Positions 12,586 through 25,836 of a stretch of DNA of 64,000 bases are shown piece after piece. The stretch comes from Rhodamnia argentea (lineage: Eukaryota > Streptophyta > Magnoliopsida > Myrtales > Myrtaceae), in contig NC_063150.1 in the NCBI RefSeq assembly GCF_020921035.1, positions 124,001 through 188,000 of the forward strand, read 5' to 3'. Each line of letters opens with the position of its first letter. Position 1 is the first letter of the stretch. The position numbers and the translations under genes were made by a program. The notes under the pieces were generated by a model that had not been told where the DNA came from, did not search any database, and saw only the letters and a list, made by a program, of their open reading frames with translations.

Positions 12586-14655
12586 ATGGCCGGACTCTTC
12601 TTCAACGCTTGTCTGAACTGTCATGCAGTGGTGGTACTTGCCCTCAGCATCTTCATGTTGTTGTCCGGCTCACCATCACCTGCAACTGCAGCTTCAGTTC
12701 AGTACAACGTGGTCTCTCTCGGCGCCAAAGCCGATGGCAAGACCGACTCCAGCAAGGCCTTCCAGAGCGCATGGGCGTCCGCCTGCGGGTCCACGAGGGC
12801 TGCCACCGTGTACATCCCACAGGGCCGGTTCTTGGTGCGGTCCGCCTCCTTCGACGGGCCATGCAAGAACTCGGCCATCACAGTGCGCATCGACGGCACG
12901 CTCGTCGCGCCTTCCGACTACAACGTGAACGGGAATTCGGGGTACTGGATCGTGCTCAGGCATGTGACGGGGGTCTCCGTGATTGGAGGGACCCTCGACG
13001 GGCAAGGCACGGGCCTCTGGGCTTGCAAGCTCTCTGGCAAGAGCTGCCCTAGCGGCGCTACGGTACGTATACATGACGTTCATATATACTCACTACACAA
13101 CCACAAACAAACGCACAATTCTTCTTCATCTACATCTTCATATGCGTCATCATAAACTGATTCGGACTTTTGGAGTCCATTTCGCCTTATTGACAGACGT
13201 TACCATAACAAGATTTTTCTTCCTTTCGTTTGAAAAGTCGAGCACTTGCTACTTACTAAAGATTATAGCACATGGAGTTTGGTATTTTCATTTTAATTTT
13301 TATGCAAGGCAAACATTTTTTTTTAGCGCCCATGCATTGGCGAGTTCGAACAACTCTCCTACTTTAACAAAAAGAAAGAAAACAGAGCGCGAAAAAGAAA
13401 ATAAGAAACAAAAAAAAAAAAAGACTTTCTTGTATTAATGTTATGCTGTTTTTAATCCTAGAGGTCAACCATCCGCACTCTTGTTTAAGAAACTCAAATG
13501 GGACCACAGGTCACCCTCTGTTCCCAAACCCAAGCCATGTGATACCGGATGCACCGAATCATGGGAAATCAACACCATAATTAATGATGGGATTACCCAT
13601 TTTTGTATAATGTATTTATGTGTTTAGTGTAACACGGTGGTTGATTATTGTTTGGTCATTTTGGTGCAGAACTTGGAAATCAGCAACTCCCAAAACATAT
13701 TAGTGAGCGGACTCAGCTCTCTCAATAGCCAGATGTTCCATGTTGTCATCAACGGTTGCCAGAACGTGAAAATGCAAGGCGTGAAGGTGTCGGCCTCTGG
13801 GACCAGCCCCAACACTGATGGCATTCACATTGGTGCCTCCACCGGCGTCACCATCTTCAACTCCAAGATCGGGACAGGCGATGATTGTGTCTCCATTGGC
13901 CCTGGCAGTAACAATCTCTGGATCGAAAACGTCGTTTGTGGACCCGGACATGGCATCAGGTGCTTGATTGGTTGTTTTACCATCATTACCCCATATGGAT
14001 ATATATCACATATCTTGCCAAATTTAGCATTGATCATTTGTTGACTTGGAGATTAATTTTTCTGTGTGGTGGGTTTTCAGCATTGGGAGTCTGGGCAAGG
14101 ATCAACAAGAGGACGGTGTCCAAAACGTGACGATTAAGACGGTCACGTTCACCGGCACGCAAAATGGAGTGAGGATCAAGTCGTGGGCTAGACCGAGCAA
14201 CAGCTTCGCCAGGAACATTCTCTTCCAGCATGCCATCATGAATAATGTCCAAAACCCGATCATTATAGATCAAAATTACTGCCCCGACTCCGGTTGTCCT
14301 AATCAAGTAAAAACTCCATCCTTACCAAATTCCACGACTCAAGTGAAATTGACTAGCAGTTTAAAATATAAAAAAATATTAAGGTGTACATTCAGGTCTC
14401 CTTGTATTGATCAAGACTCATTTTCTCTATGAATAGGCTTCGGGTGTTAGAGTGAGCGACGTGATGTACCAAGACATCCATGGGACATCGGCGACCGAGG
14501 TGGCTGTGAGGTTCGACTGCAGCTCAAAGTACCCGTGCACCGGAATAAGGATGCAAGACGTGAAGCTGAGCTACCGGAACCAAGTGGCCACAGCATCTTG
14601 TGCCCATGCTGGTGGCACAGCTTCTGGCATGGAACAGCCCTCCAGTTGCTTGTAG
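12586..14655 (+). CDS. Polygalacturonase (GH28), copy 2
   Basis: Pectin-degrading secreted GH28 enzyme, 403 aa. Exons 12586-13062, 13670-13959, 14081-14306 and 14437-14655 have the same lengths (477/290/226/219) and phases as copies 1 and 3. Signal peptide at about 1-34. Motifs SPNTDG (205-210), GDD (229-231), CGPGHG (249-254) and RIK (287-289) are intact. The third intron donor is CAA|GTAAAA, one base weaker than the AG|GTAAAA of the other copies, yet keeps the reading frame. No stop or frameshift in the exons. Intron 1 is alignable over much of its length to that of copy 1, making these two the closest pair. Functional by sequence; expression is not knowable here. Confidence 0.95.
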
Positions 14656-17119
14656 TTGTCCCCAAGTTAGGGAAAAAGAAATTATATAGTAGGAAAGATT
14701 GTTTAGTGTATAACACAAATTGGGTGCTAGAGCCTGTGGCGTGTCCTAAGCTCACATTATTGTGGTCTGGACTAACGGAGCCTGGCCTTGCATCTTATTT
14801 TCATTTAGTCCACTAATGAAAGTTTCCTCTCTCTGTCTTGTTTTTTTCCGCGGCATATGTCACAGACGTTGAAATGAATTCGGCTTGCCAGAGCCCAATT
14901 CTTAACCATTTACGTCAACCATAATAGCTTGATCAACTTATTTTCATCATAAGAATATTTTCTTTGAGAAAGCAATAGTGACTTTTACTTTTGACTCTTT
15001 AAATATAATGATTATATGTAATTTGAAACGCCCAAAACCTCTCGGGATACATAAATGGTGAGACATAAATTAAAAATTATAATTGTATGTAATACTTTAA
15101 TTATGAAATTTTCAAAACTTTGGCCGGAAAGTTAACAGATAACTTTTGCTTTCAAAAGATCAAAACAAACGTGTAGCGACTCTTGCAATTGTTTACTTGG
15201 TTTCAAAGTTTATCGTCAGAGGATAGCGACTCTTTACCCACTCTTCATACGCAAACATTGCTCGTGCTACACAATTAATGCCATTAGGAAATCTTGTATG
15301 GTTCATCGGACATTCTAAGACAAGACAGAAGTTTGTAACTTGATAATTAGCTGCTCTTTGTGGACATGCTACTAGAGAGTTTATCTACTAATTAGAAAAA
15401 AAAAATTCAAATACTAGATAGTTTATCGTGAACGCTCAAACCCTTTTTTTTTTTTTTGTGTGGGCTGTACATGTTCTCTTTCTATTTGTGTATAATTATA
15501 GGCAAAGTGTCGTTGGTGCCAGACTGTGATATTTAGTACTGTGGTCCTTTAGAGAAAGGACCCTTTATTTTTTGTTCTACTTACATTCATCTTACTCGAT
15601 TTGATGCTGCCGACATGTTTGACTCTAGAGATGATGAAAATCGTTACATTTCAATTTTCTGTTATTGATACCCCATCCAAGCCAATTTGAAGTTTTTTAG
15701 GGAATGTCACAAATAGTTGCGTAAGTTATCCACCTCTGATCCTTTAGAGCAAATATGTTTTGACCTCTTTGCGTATATGGGGAAATTTGATTTGCTAAAG
15801 AAGCATCTTGAGCTCAAATAATTCGAAACAAGAGTTGATGACAGATAAAAAATCTCGTACTACTACTTTCATATTAAAATTTCTCGTAGTACGTGAGTAA
15901 TTATGCTCTGCCAGACGCTAAAATGAGTGAATTCATAACGAGAAGAGAAAGGAGCATCAAGGGCCAGCCTGGGGAGGCATAAACGAACCGAGAGAGGGCT
16001 GGATGCTCACTGTTTGGATCGAGGGCGAGCTGAATAGTGAGTATTTAGCCCACTCCTGGGTCTATATGTATGTATGCGGACATGAATTAAGATTGACATG
16101 TGTAGGGGTGTGGTTCATTTTTCCCATTGACAGAAATGCATTGGGGTCCTACTTCGCCAGAGGACTTTTATAGTTTGAGCCTATATTTTAGTAGTAGTTT
16201 AGGCTTGGACCCATGAATAGCTACTGTTATATATATACTTTTTTTCGCTTGTAATTAAGTATTGTGATAGAGATATGGAGGGTTTTTAATTATGGTAAAA
16301 TTCTCTGCTGGATGTAACCCTAGTTTAAAGGTGAACAAGGATAAATCGTGTGTCTCGATTTCTTTTTCTCGCTTCTACACTCTATTTCATTGTGGTTGTG
16401 TGCCAATCCTGAAAACGTGAATGAATGGATTGAACTAACTCGAGTAAACAAAAATTATGAACTAGCTACACTATTAAGCATTCGCGACCTAAAGTCAAGG
16501 TCACCATTGCAGTCACCTTGAAGTGAGCTCATAATAGCCGTGGAGGACCTCTTGGCTTCCCAACCTCATTGATGTTGGGGGCTCTCAACTATCCTGGATT
16601 GAGGAGGGAAGGGAGATGACACAAAGAAGAGAGGGACTTCGATGTGTCAATGTAGGAAGTGATAGTGACGAGGTCACTGGTAATAATAGCGGCAAGGGTG
16701 GACATTTGGGTTATAGATTTTGAGTGGAACAATGTTCATATTTAGAATGGGAGAGGAAGTAACGATAAAGTGTTTATGATTGCTCAGCCTTAATTAAGCT
16801 TGTATGCTATGTTTTTATAGGAGCGACTAATTACATAAGGGTATAAATAAAAACATAGTTACAGAAATACTCCATTATACATATAAAATACACATCAATA
16901 CCCCCCTCAATCCGAAGTAGGTGTGGCAACCGAGAGATTGGATCTCCATAGTCCTTGTTCAATGGAAACATGTTGTACAAGGACAACTCTATAGCAGAAT
17001 CTAGTGAGGAAACAAATGGAGGCCTAGAGAGATAGAATTGAGGGAGTTCCCAAAAATGTCATGGTTAGGAATCTCGCAGCTGTTGTTGTGGACTCTGATA
17101 AAAAGCTAAAATAAGATCC
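14656..17119. other. 3' flank of unit 2 and intergenic
   Basis: 14680-15600 aligns with 3880-5190 after removing the solo LTR and with 32330-32880. 15620-16490 is unique. 16500-16720 matches 6150-6260. 16900-17119 may hold copia remnants (ttagacttgtatggaccta resembles an integrase-region phrase), weakly. Confidence 0.45.
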
Positions 17120-18188
17120 ACATACACATGAACCCACTTTAAGAAGATCTTGTTGAACATTTAGACTTGTATGGACCTATTCTCCATCATTGTATTATTT
17201 ACTTTTAATTGACATTGGCAAACTAGAAAAAAATTTCGAAAGTAGCGCGAGATGAAGATTATCTTAAGTGGGAGTTAACGATACAAGGTGAGTTGGATTC
17301 ATTCTAGAAGAACCAAAAAAATGTGTTTTAACTCAATTACTAGAAGGGGATAAGGTATTGCAAAACAAATGTGTGTACATGATCAAAGAAGAACCCGATA
17401 GCAGCAAGAAGTACAAACAAAGCTTATTAGTGAAAGGTTTTCAATAAAAGAAAGGAATTAAATACACATAGATATTCTTTCAAGTGGTGAAGTTAAATAC
17501 CATATGACTAATGTTTAATTATGTTGCTATCGAGAATTTAATTTGGAGCAGTGAGGTGTAAAGACTACATTCTGCCATGATGACTTAGAGGAGGGTATCT
17601 ATATGGTATAACAAAAAGGTCTTCAAGTCTCTAGTAAAGAAAATCCTGTATGGATGCTAAAGAGAAGTTTGTATGAATTGAAACAAGGTCTTAGATAGCG
17701 GAACAAGGACTTTGATACTTTCATGAGCGGAAACGAGTATACTAGATGTGAAATAGATCATCGTTGTTGCTTTAACAAATATTATAACTGCTATGTTAGT
17801 TTGTTGTTATATGTGATGATATGCTTATTGTAGAATCAAACATGAGGGAGATCAACATACTGTAGCAAAAATTGTCGAAAGAGTTTAAGCCGTGATGAGG
17901 ATCAAGGAGAAAAGTGAATTGAGAAGATGTTGTATAGATTTGGAGTCTAGAATGCAAAGCCCGGAAGTACTCATTTAGGAAGTCACTTCAAGCTCTCGAA
18001 AAGTAGTCGCCAAATACAAATGAGGAACGAGAGTACATGGCTAAGGTGTCTTATGCATCAGCTGTTGGTAGCTTCATATATGCTATGGTGTGTACTAGAT
18101 CATTTATAGCTCATGCAGTGGGAGTAGTAAGCAGATATATGGCTAATATAGAAGTAAGGCATTCGGAGGTTACAAAATGGCTATTATG
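17120..18188 (+). pseudogene. Decayed Ty1/copia reverse transcriptase (5' part)
   Basis: Broken frames read as copia RT: MIKEEPDSSKKYKQSLLVKG near 17379-17440, then a region matching the Gln-Leu-Asp-Val-Lys and YMV-QKG-F segments, LKRSLYELKQG near 17657, CEIDHRCCFNKYYN near 17750 and the catalytic YVDD box at 17805-17823, which has a 1-nt deletion. Further on come MAKVSYASAVGSFIYAMVC and RYMAN (18035-18150). Many stops and indels; not functional. Continues at 19282 beyond an insertion. Confidence 0.8.
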
Positions 18189-19281
18189 GGGAGAAGAACA
18201 CTAGAAATGCCAAAAATTATGTACGGGGCTCACTTTAGTTGTAAAAGTTTTTGCTGGATCATTCAAGTGTCAAATGGAGAAAAAAAGATCACTTAAGTGT
18301 CTCCGGCGAGATATTCGAACCAAAATTAATACGCGGCATTTATAATTAAATGTTTAGTATGAAGTGGCCTTTAAAAAAAAAATTAAGACCACTTGGACTT
18401 CCAAACTTTAAAAACAATTTAAAAAATTAAGCATATATTTACAAATAAGCTAAAACTAAAATTTAAAATATAAATTTTATTTAAAATAAATTGAAAAAAA
18501 GCTTAAAAATTAACAAAAAATATAAATTTATTTTACAAAAGAGGGGGGGTTGGGGAAGGCGGGGGAGCAGGTGGGGAGGGGGTTGCCGAGGTCCAACAAA
18601 CCCGGGCTGGTCATGCCTCAACCTCGTCGCCTGGTTCTCCATCCCCCTCCCCACCCGGTCTTCTTATTATTTTTTAGCTTTTTTTGTTCATAAGATTATT
18701 TTTCAATTTATTTTAAATAAAATTTCTAAGTTAAAATATTTTAGTTAATTTTTATTTTTTAAATAAAATTTGTATTAAAAATTGAATTTGAACCAAAATG
18801 ACGTCAACTTAACCACGTCATTACCACATAGGAGAGAGAAAATACTAAAATACGCCAGAATTTTCGGTTAGTCCAAATGGATGGAGTTAACAAAAGAACT
18901 CAATTGCATCAATTTGACAAGTTTTAGAATTTAATTTTACTTTTGTGACAATTTTTAGGAACTCTATTGCACATGTTTTTTTTTTGTTGAATTTTCGGCT
19001 TTTTTTATTTTTTTTAAACTAATTAAGTTTATAATTTTTTATTTTTTAAAAATATTTTTTCAACTTTTAAATTTTTTCATTGTTGATTGGACCTACGACG
19101 AGCCACGTCAACTTCAAATATTAATAAAAAAAAGCCAAGTTGGATTTTCGGCTAAGTAAATCGGAGTTGGTACTAAAGTGATCGTTTTTCAAAAATTGGT
19201 ATTGAAGTGATTTGGACGAAACTTTTGGCACTAAAGTGAGTACTGTACACAATTTTTGGCACTCCTAGTTTTATTCTCTTA
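18189..19281. mobile_element. MULE-like element inside the copia relic, 9-bp TSD
   Basis: Splits the copia frame exactly: GCTATTATG occurs at 18180-18188 and again at 19282-19290, and RT sequence resumes after it. Ends are imperfect inverted repeats: GGGAGAAGAACACTAGAAAT then gccaaaaatt at the left; aatttttggcactcctagtt ttattctctta at the right. AT-rich interior with a GC-rich core at 18541-18660. No transposase. The 9-bp duplication points to Mutator-like insertion. Confidence 0.75.
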
Positions 19282-19860
19282 GCTATTATGATATTTGAGA
19301 GGCACTTCAGGTATATCACTTCGTTTTATGGAAAACAGTGTTATTTTAGAGGGCTTTGTCGATGCAGATATTGGTGGTGACTTGGATAATAGGAAGAGCA
19401 CCTCTGGTTGTGTTTTTACCTTAGGTTGTGCAGCAATCAGTTGATATCTAGACTTCCGAAGTGTGCGTTCCTCTTAATCACTGAAGGAAAGTATATTGAT
19501 GTATTTGGAGCTGTCAAGGAGATGATTTGGTCCAAAAATTTTCTAAAGGAAATAGTTAAGGGGCATGATAAAAATATTATTTGACAATCAGAGTGTCATG
19601 TCTCATAAAGATACCCGATATTGCACTCAAGGTCTAAGCGCATTGAGTTGAGTATCATCATATTTGTTAGCTATTTGATAAAGGGACATTGTCACCGGAG
19701 AAGATTTTTGGTTTGAAAAATTTAGCAGATATGTTAATTAAGGTTGTCACATTTAAGAAACTAAAAGTATCCATTGCCTCGGTTGGCCTCAATGGGTAGC
19801 GATGAGGAGGCCGCCGCAATAGGATAATTTGGGTTACAAAGATGAATAAGGACTAGGGAA
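19282..19860 (+). pseudogene. Decayed Ty1/copia RNase H region (3' part)
   Basis: Resumes the copia frame: LLRYLRGTSGISLRF, then the RNase H signature FVDADIGGDLDNRKSTSGCV near 19350-19415, followed by frames with stops matching the ALSTTEAEY and EMIWLKNFLKE segments. Near 19904 the phrase gcagttgtggagtccgataaa resembles 17078-17101 (gttgttgtggactctgataaa), possibly LTR remnants. Non-functional. Confidence 0.75.
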
Positions 19861-19989
19861 GACTATTGTGGTTTTGAAGATTAGCCTCCAAGTGAGATAC
19901 TGATGCAGTTGTGGAGTCCGATAAAAAAAAGTAACATTGAAGCAGAGACGTTTTTTTTTTTTTACTTTAATAGTATGCATGTATAGAAT

Positions 19990-20312
19990 ATAAATGGCCT
20001 ATGAATTTTAGTCCAATGTGCAATATGGTTTGTAAACTTTTAGTTTGTTCAATATGGACCTTGGATTTTTGGTTTATATTTAATATAGCTCTTGAATTAT
20101 ATGAAATGTTTAATGTTGTCTATGATATTGAATCAATGGAAGGATAACATTTAATATTTTCATATAATTCAAATTCTAAATTGAACATATACCAAAAGTT
20201 TAGAGATCTCATTGAACAAATTAAAAGTTCATGGGCAACGTTGGACATCGAGGTAAAGTTTGTTGACCACATTGCTTATTAAGCCAAAATTCAGGGGTCA
20301 TTTTTGTCATTT
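19990..20312. mobile_element. Palindromic MITE-like element
   Basis: Left arm tttagtccaatgtgcaatat and on to caatatggaccttgg is mirrored by the right arm (ttgaacaaattaaaagttca; accacattgcttattaagcc). No clear target duplication, so the ends are approximate. No coding capacity. Confidence 0.45.
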
Positions 20313-21249
20313 TTCCTATTTTCTACCTTAATTTTCTTCAATGTTTTGTGCTCCTAACAAAGTGATCGGTCTGTCCAAAAAAAAGAAAGGGTTTTGCAAG
20401 CTATGATATTTAATTGATCACTTGAAAAGCTTTCCAAATATGACACTCTTAAGGTGATTTACCCATATATTCAAGTTGTTGGGCATAAAAAATTGGCAGG
20501 GTTATTTTAAAAAAGAAGGTGGCATTTGATTGTTATTTTGGCCAGATGTAATATGGTGTCTCGTTATGATGCCGCTGATGTAGATTGTGATGAATCTAGA
20601 ATTAAGTTGGAGAGGAGTCATAGTCTAATCATCTGTAATACACATCTATAAAATCAACAAATTATTTGCACTAGAATTAAGTTAAACTTGCGTAGTACGA
20701 AATATATAGGAGCCATCACATAGCCACAAGAACAACAGTAATATTCACAAGAACAATAGTTAGTCCTATTCCCAAGAACGATAGTGTGGTTTCTTGATGC
20801 GAAAGAGAATCAGAATCCAAAGAGTTGCAGCAATAAAAAAAAATTATATTTCCATCTTTAGAATTTGGAAGCTTGAGAGAGAGAGAGAGAGAGAGAGAGA
20901 TTATGTAACTTTGTGTAACATTTATACACAAAAGAACCCTACAGATGAGGTGATGGAAAATTTCCTTCAACCTGACTTGGAGAAAAATACAAATGGTCTT
21001 AAAAATAGAATAAATAAAGTGATAAATGTGGAAAACAATGTGAAGATGGTTATTTGGGTTGCTCTTGAAAACAAAATATTCTTAGGAGTATGACCGTAAT
21101 TAAAACTTTTTTAATGAAAAGAAAACTGGCATAACAACCCAGTGGCATAATCCCGCACTTAAATTAAGTTTCTCGAGATAAGAATGTAATGAATCTGCAA
21201 TACGAAGAACAAAATATGAAACCTGACCCTACCTAATTAAAGACCTATG
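20313..21249. other. Intergenic between copia relic and unit 3
   Basis: AT-rich, with a (GA)n run at 20875-20901. No gene seen. Confidence 0.5.
20875..20901. repeat. (GA)n microsatellite
   Basis: About 27 bp of GA. Confidence 0.95.
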
Positions 21250-21418
21250 GTGTGCAAATACATGTTCATTTACTTTTAGCTAAAAACTAAGAAATGTGCC
21301 TTACATAACTGAAGATCCATCGGATTCCTTTTGCATAGAATATGCAAATGGAACAGTCGCGTAAACTGGTCGCCACTTGCATTACGTTATAGCCCATCAC
21401 ATGCCCCCCTCCCTCCCT

Positions 21419-21424
<6 letters not shown>

Positions 21425-21479
<55 letters not shown>
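21425..21479. repeat. (CT)n microsatellite, about 55 bp
   Basis: Long uninterrupted CT run; at the matching place of unit 2 (near 7950) only short CT runs are present, so it expanded after duplication. Several open frames across it are artefacts. Confidence 0.95.
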
Positions 21480-21482
<3 letters not shown>

Positions 21483-24400
21483 ACACAATCTGCCTGAAAC
21501 AAGGAACCCCTTTCGACCAAAAAAAAGAAACAAGGAACCCCCGAAACATGGCATCGTGCATTCATGTTCCACGCTTCATAAAACCCGTAAAACCAGAACT
21601 CTCTTCCTCCTCTTCTTCTTCTTCGGACTCTGGTGACATTGTCAGTTGCTGTCCAAAGATGCACATGTTTTCCATAAATAAATTGGACTTCGTTACAACA
21701 ATTTCAATCGCATAAGTAAGTAGGTGCTGCCAATGCAGCAACTTTTTAGTATGCACAGTAGAATGATCCCGCATAATTCGTTCGGTTGGGATCGAACAAC
21801 TTCAACAAACAACGCCCAAAATCATTGTCGAATCTCACTTCTCCAACAGTTGTTTCAGTTATTAATGGACCATTGTATTTATCAATGTGCGGACCAAGGA
21901 TTTTTCCCCAGGATCTCAGCTCATGAGCTCAGTAAAATTGGCGGGAGACGATCTAAATTTTTGTTGCATCCTGAACAAGACTTCGAAAAAGATGATTCCT
22001 CTTATCCCTAAACAGCCTTAATGTTAGGGTTAAGGTCATAGTACCGTACTACGGATAGATTAAAGACAAGAATTATAGAGAGACGGGTATCACATGGGAT
22101 TGATGCCGGTTGCAGCAATAATCCATGGCTCTTATGTGTGCTCTTGCAGTTGACTAGACCCTAATTTTTTTTTTTCTATTTAGTTCTAGTGTGTAAAGAC
22201 ACAGAATCCATCCCTGAAGACGCCACAATCTTGCCACTCTGTTACATTTCAACCATTTTTATATGAAGATTAATAATCACATCTCCGAAATGTTTTTTCA
22301 ACCCCAGCAAGTTAATCAAGTGCATGAACTTGTTCATTGGTAGATCCCCATTGATTGCATTCAAAGGGAAACCTTTTCCTTTCGGAAAGATTCATTCCAT
22401 TTTGGCTATCATACCACCATTTAATTATTATTCCAAAAGCGGGGAATGGACCTCGAAGCAAGCTCATCAACGCTCATCGCCGGCAGCTCCTGTTTACGGG
22501 TTCACTTATGGCACACAAGTAGATGTGATCTTCAAACTATACATACATATCCAATCACAGCTCCTACAAGAGTCGAAATATTCTCTAGGTCATAATTTAA
22601 GTCCATGACTTCGTCAAAACTTAAAAAAGTAGAAAAATAAGTTAAATGGGTAACAAATATCTTATGACTATTAATTTTTTTTTTGTTGGGGGTACCGAAC
22701 GTAACTGTTACGGTTAAAATGCCTCCATCCGTTTCAACTAACTAAATCAAATTAGGCAAAAATATATGTCTATAAAAATGATGCTAGCTTGCTTAATGGC
22801 TAAAATTATTGGCTGAGATGAGATGCCTTGAAGGAGAAGTCGACATTGGAATTCGGCCATGTGGAAGCTTGAGAGAGTCTACAGGAAGAAAAGGTCGTAC
22901 CCCACCATAATATTCTCTGGAGTTGACAAACAGTGGTTGCTCCACATGGATTGTGGTATTAAACGAGAAACAAGCAGCTTATAACATGGCCCATCAGCTA
23001 TACATATCTATTATCTATTTATGTACATATGATTGGGCAGATCCGTAGCTAGTTCGATTTGATAGGGCTTACAACTTATTAACACCTAGTCCTTATCTAA
23101 TATTGATAATGACACTATTCAGATTTGAAATGCATGGAATCTGCGATAGGTAAGTGCTCCACATGCCATTATTCAAACTTAGAATGAGCCTGAGATCTGT
23201 CCTGGTTGTGTTTTAAGAACGTCAAGTGTTCCCATCTGCCCACACCAAATCTTGTTGGGCATCAATCATTGTCATTTGACAAAGCTTTGGTCAAGACTCT
23301 CATTGCTTTTCCACGATAGCCGTTGGGCTTCGCTGGTTAATCTTTGGGGTACTTGACTTCAGTAATCACTGACGGTTCCGGCTCTCTAAGCACACTTAAC
23401 TGCGGGTAAGCATCGTCGCTTGGCATGAGCTTGAGCAAACTGATACATGTTGGTGTTACATGTATAATAGGGTAAAGTAGGATGCACTAAATGTCCAAAG
23501 AACGAAGTGATATAGACCATGATTTTCAGGGGTAATGAATGTACGAACGACGACAACACGCAATCAAAGATCGAATCTGAAATGTGATGAAGCAAGCGAT
23601 GGTGTCATTATAAAGAGATATAACCAATCAAGGAAAACATTGAAAAGAAATTACGGAAGACTGAGGATGGCAGGGGCCACGCCATTTTGTTGGGACTGAG
23701 CCTAGCGATATTTCCTCCGTTTTATCCTCCACCCGTCACGTCGCTCCCCACGTTCCTCCAAGCCTTTCTCATTTTGCCTCAAGTCTACTTTCTTATTAAT
23801 CTTCGGTTTCATTTCAGTTTGGTAGTGTACAGACCCGGAAAGTCAGCATAACAACTGACACCTTATTCCTTCCCTTTCACATCATACAGAGGCAAATGAT
23901 GTCTTAACTTATTATTTCTTTTATTTTCTCCGATGTGGAATGCCTGTAACTCTCGAAGCTGGTTTTGCCCGAGCCGCTAACAATTCTCTCGCTTCATCGA
24001 GACTTTGGATGCATGACCAAACATTTTTAATAGAAGAACCGTCCATGTTTGTGTAACTGTATCTAAAAGCCCTTGCAAATCGATGGCCATTGTAGTTATT
24101 GGCGCAAAATGGAGATAAATTGTACATGTTCCAACTCAAAATACATAACAAAATGGCGATGATGAATCATGTTTCGATAAAAGAATGAGGAACGCGAAGA
24201 ATAGGAGAGAAGGGACACCCGAGAATAAGAGCAGCCAGGAAAACGGCGGAATGTTTTTGTTTGCGGAGCCAATAAGTTAAGGGTCTTTAACTTGTTCTTT
24301 TCCCTTCGGACTTGTTTTTGTCTGCAACTCCAACTAATTGAACATTGACATTCTCTTCCTTCAAAAGCAACCCAACATGGCCATGTGGTCTTTTGCATTC

Positions 24401-24762
24401 TCTATGTTTTACTACAAAGAATGTAAAAAGAAAAACACAACATTTGCATTCTAAAGTCGTTCAACGTCTGTCCAAAATTCCAAGTTGTGAGCCTTAAAAC
24501 GTGGAAAAAGATGACATACATTTCGTCACTCCTCAATCAACTCAAAAACTAGCGTCGAATGAGGAGTATATTGGGTCGTTTTTTTCTCTTGGGTAGATCA
24601 TGGATAGCAGGCCAAAAGTAACCTTGCTCCTTCCGTAATCAAGCCTTAATTCTTGGAATATAGTTCATCAAGTAAATGGATTGGCCCTTTCCTTTTTTTT
24701 GTTCCCCCTTGAAGGTAGTGAATCTTAATGGATGAAAAAGCAAGGAACACTACCTTCATCGC

Positions 24763-24764
<2 letters not shown>

Positions 24765-24815
<51 letters not shown>
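24765..24815. repeat. (GA)n microsatellite, about 51 bp
   Basis: Lies in the duplicated upstream region of unit 3, in the position of the shorter (GA)n at 1303-1321 of unit 1. Confidence 0.95.
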
Positions 24816-24818
<3 letters not shown>

Positions 24819-25019
24819 TCTACTTGGAGCAATCTCTCGACGTGCTCTTGTCATCGAATTTGCCATAGTCTTCCAAGTGAATGTACACTTTGAGTCCATC
24901 AATGCATGTATCCAACATGTGGATAATGAACATGGTTCAATGAAAACTTGTAAGAACACTTTGTACTATATTATGCAGAGTCTTAACAATCTTTGGCCAA
25001 CCATACTACATTTAGGATT

Positions 25020-25767
25020 GGGAAAAAATGTTCAAAAAGTCTTAAACTTTTTGCATTGATGCCAATTCAGTCCTAAAACTTTCAATTGTGACTCCAATTG
25101 AGTCATAAACCTTTTGCATTTGTGCCAATTCAGTCCTAAACCTTTCAAATGTGCCGATTTACTCCTAAATCTTTTGCATTGATGCTAGTCAGTCCTAAAC
25201 CTTTCAATTGTGACAATGTAATTTTAAACATTTTCCGTTTGTGCGTATTGAGTCCATCCGGCCAATTTTGACCGGAAATCACCAACCTATGTAGCCCTTG
25301 CAAATGCTGATGTGTACATTTTTTTAAATATTTTATGTTTTTTATTTTTTTTATTTACTTTATTATTATTATTATTTTGGGACATAGGGTCGGTGACCAA
25401 AACCAACACTAGCCGAGGGCGTTGCGGCCCTAGCCTAGTGCTTGCGAGGGTCGCCGCCCCTCCGTCCAAAAAAAAAAAGTAAAAAGAAAAAGAAAAGAAA
25501 AGAGCCAAAAAATTAGCAAAATATTTAAGAATTTATTAAAAAAAATATGTCCACATTGGTGTCTGCGGTGTCACGTAGGATAACTAGAGTCCACATCAAC
25601 AATTTCCATCCAAAATTGGCATGATGAACTGAATAAGTACAAATGTAAAAGGTTTACGACTAAACTGGCGCAATTGAAAGGTTTAGAACTTTATTGGCAC
25701 AAATGCAAAAGATTTAGGACTGAATTGGTACAATTGAAAGGTTTAAAACTTTTTGGACACTTTTCCC
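25020..25767. mobile_element. MITE with long inverted arms (MULE-like family A)
   Basis: Left end gggaaaaaatgttcaaaaag and right end ctttttggacacttttccc are inverted. Arms repeat the phrase cagtcctaaacctttcaatt several times in tandem and, inversely, on the right. Flanks tttaggatt / tttaggtcc share the first six of nine bases, an eroded 9-bp duplication. GC-rich core at 25380-25465. Same family as 7011-7563 and 61404-62092. Confidence 0.7.
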
Positions 25768-25836
25768 TTTAGGTCCGTATAATCATTCATTTTATACGAC
25801 TTGTGTATAACATGAGAGGTCATACACTAAACCTTT

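Larger units (their letters stand above)
7765..16720. repeat. Segmental duplication unit 2
   Basis: Second block of the array. Its first part, 7765-10240, is homologous to 21250-23630 (for example gtgctttacataactgaaga near 7810 and a near-identical stretch at 21296). The middle matches unit 1 from the window start; the last part matches unit 1 up to about 6260. The stretch 15620-16490 has no counterpart in unit 1, so either it was inserted here or lost there. Outside the polygalacturonase I find no intact gene. Confidence 0.8.

Noticed and set aside
14301-14310. Splice-site loss in polygalacturonase copy 2 at intron 3 (CAA|GT)
   Set aside because: The GT is intact and the exon length is unchanged; only the last exon base differs, which is tolerated.
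21287-21715. Overlapping frames of 100-125 codons on both strands
   Set aside because: Translations of the 55-bp CT run (poly Ser-Leu or Arg-Glu); no protein signature.
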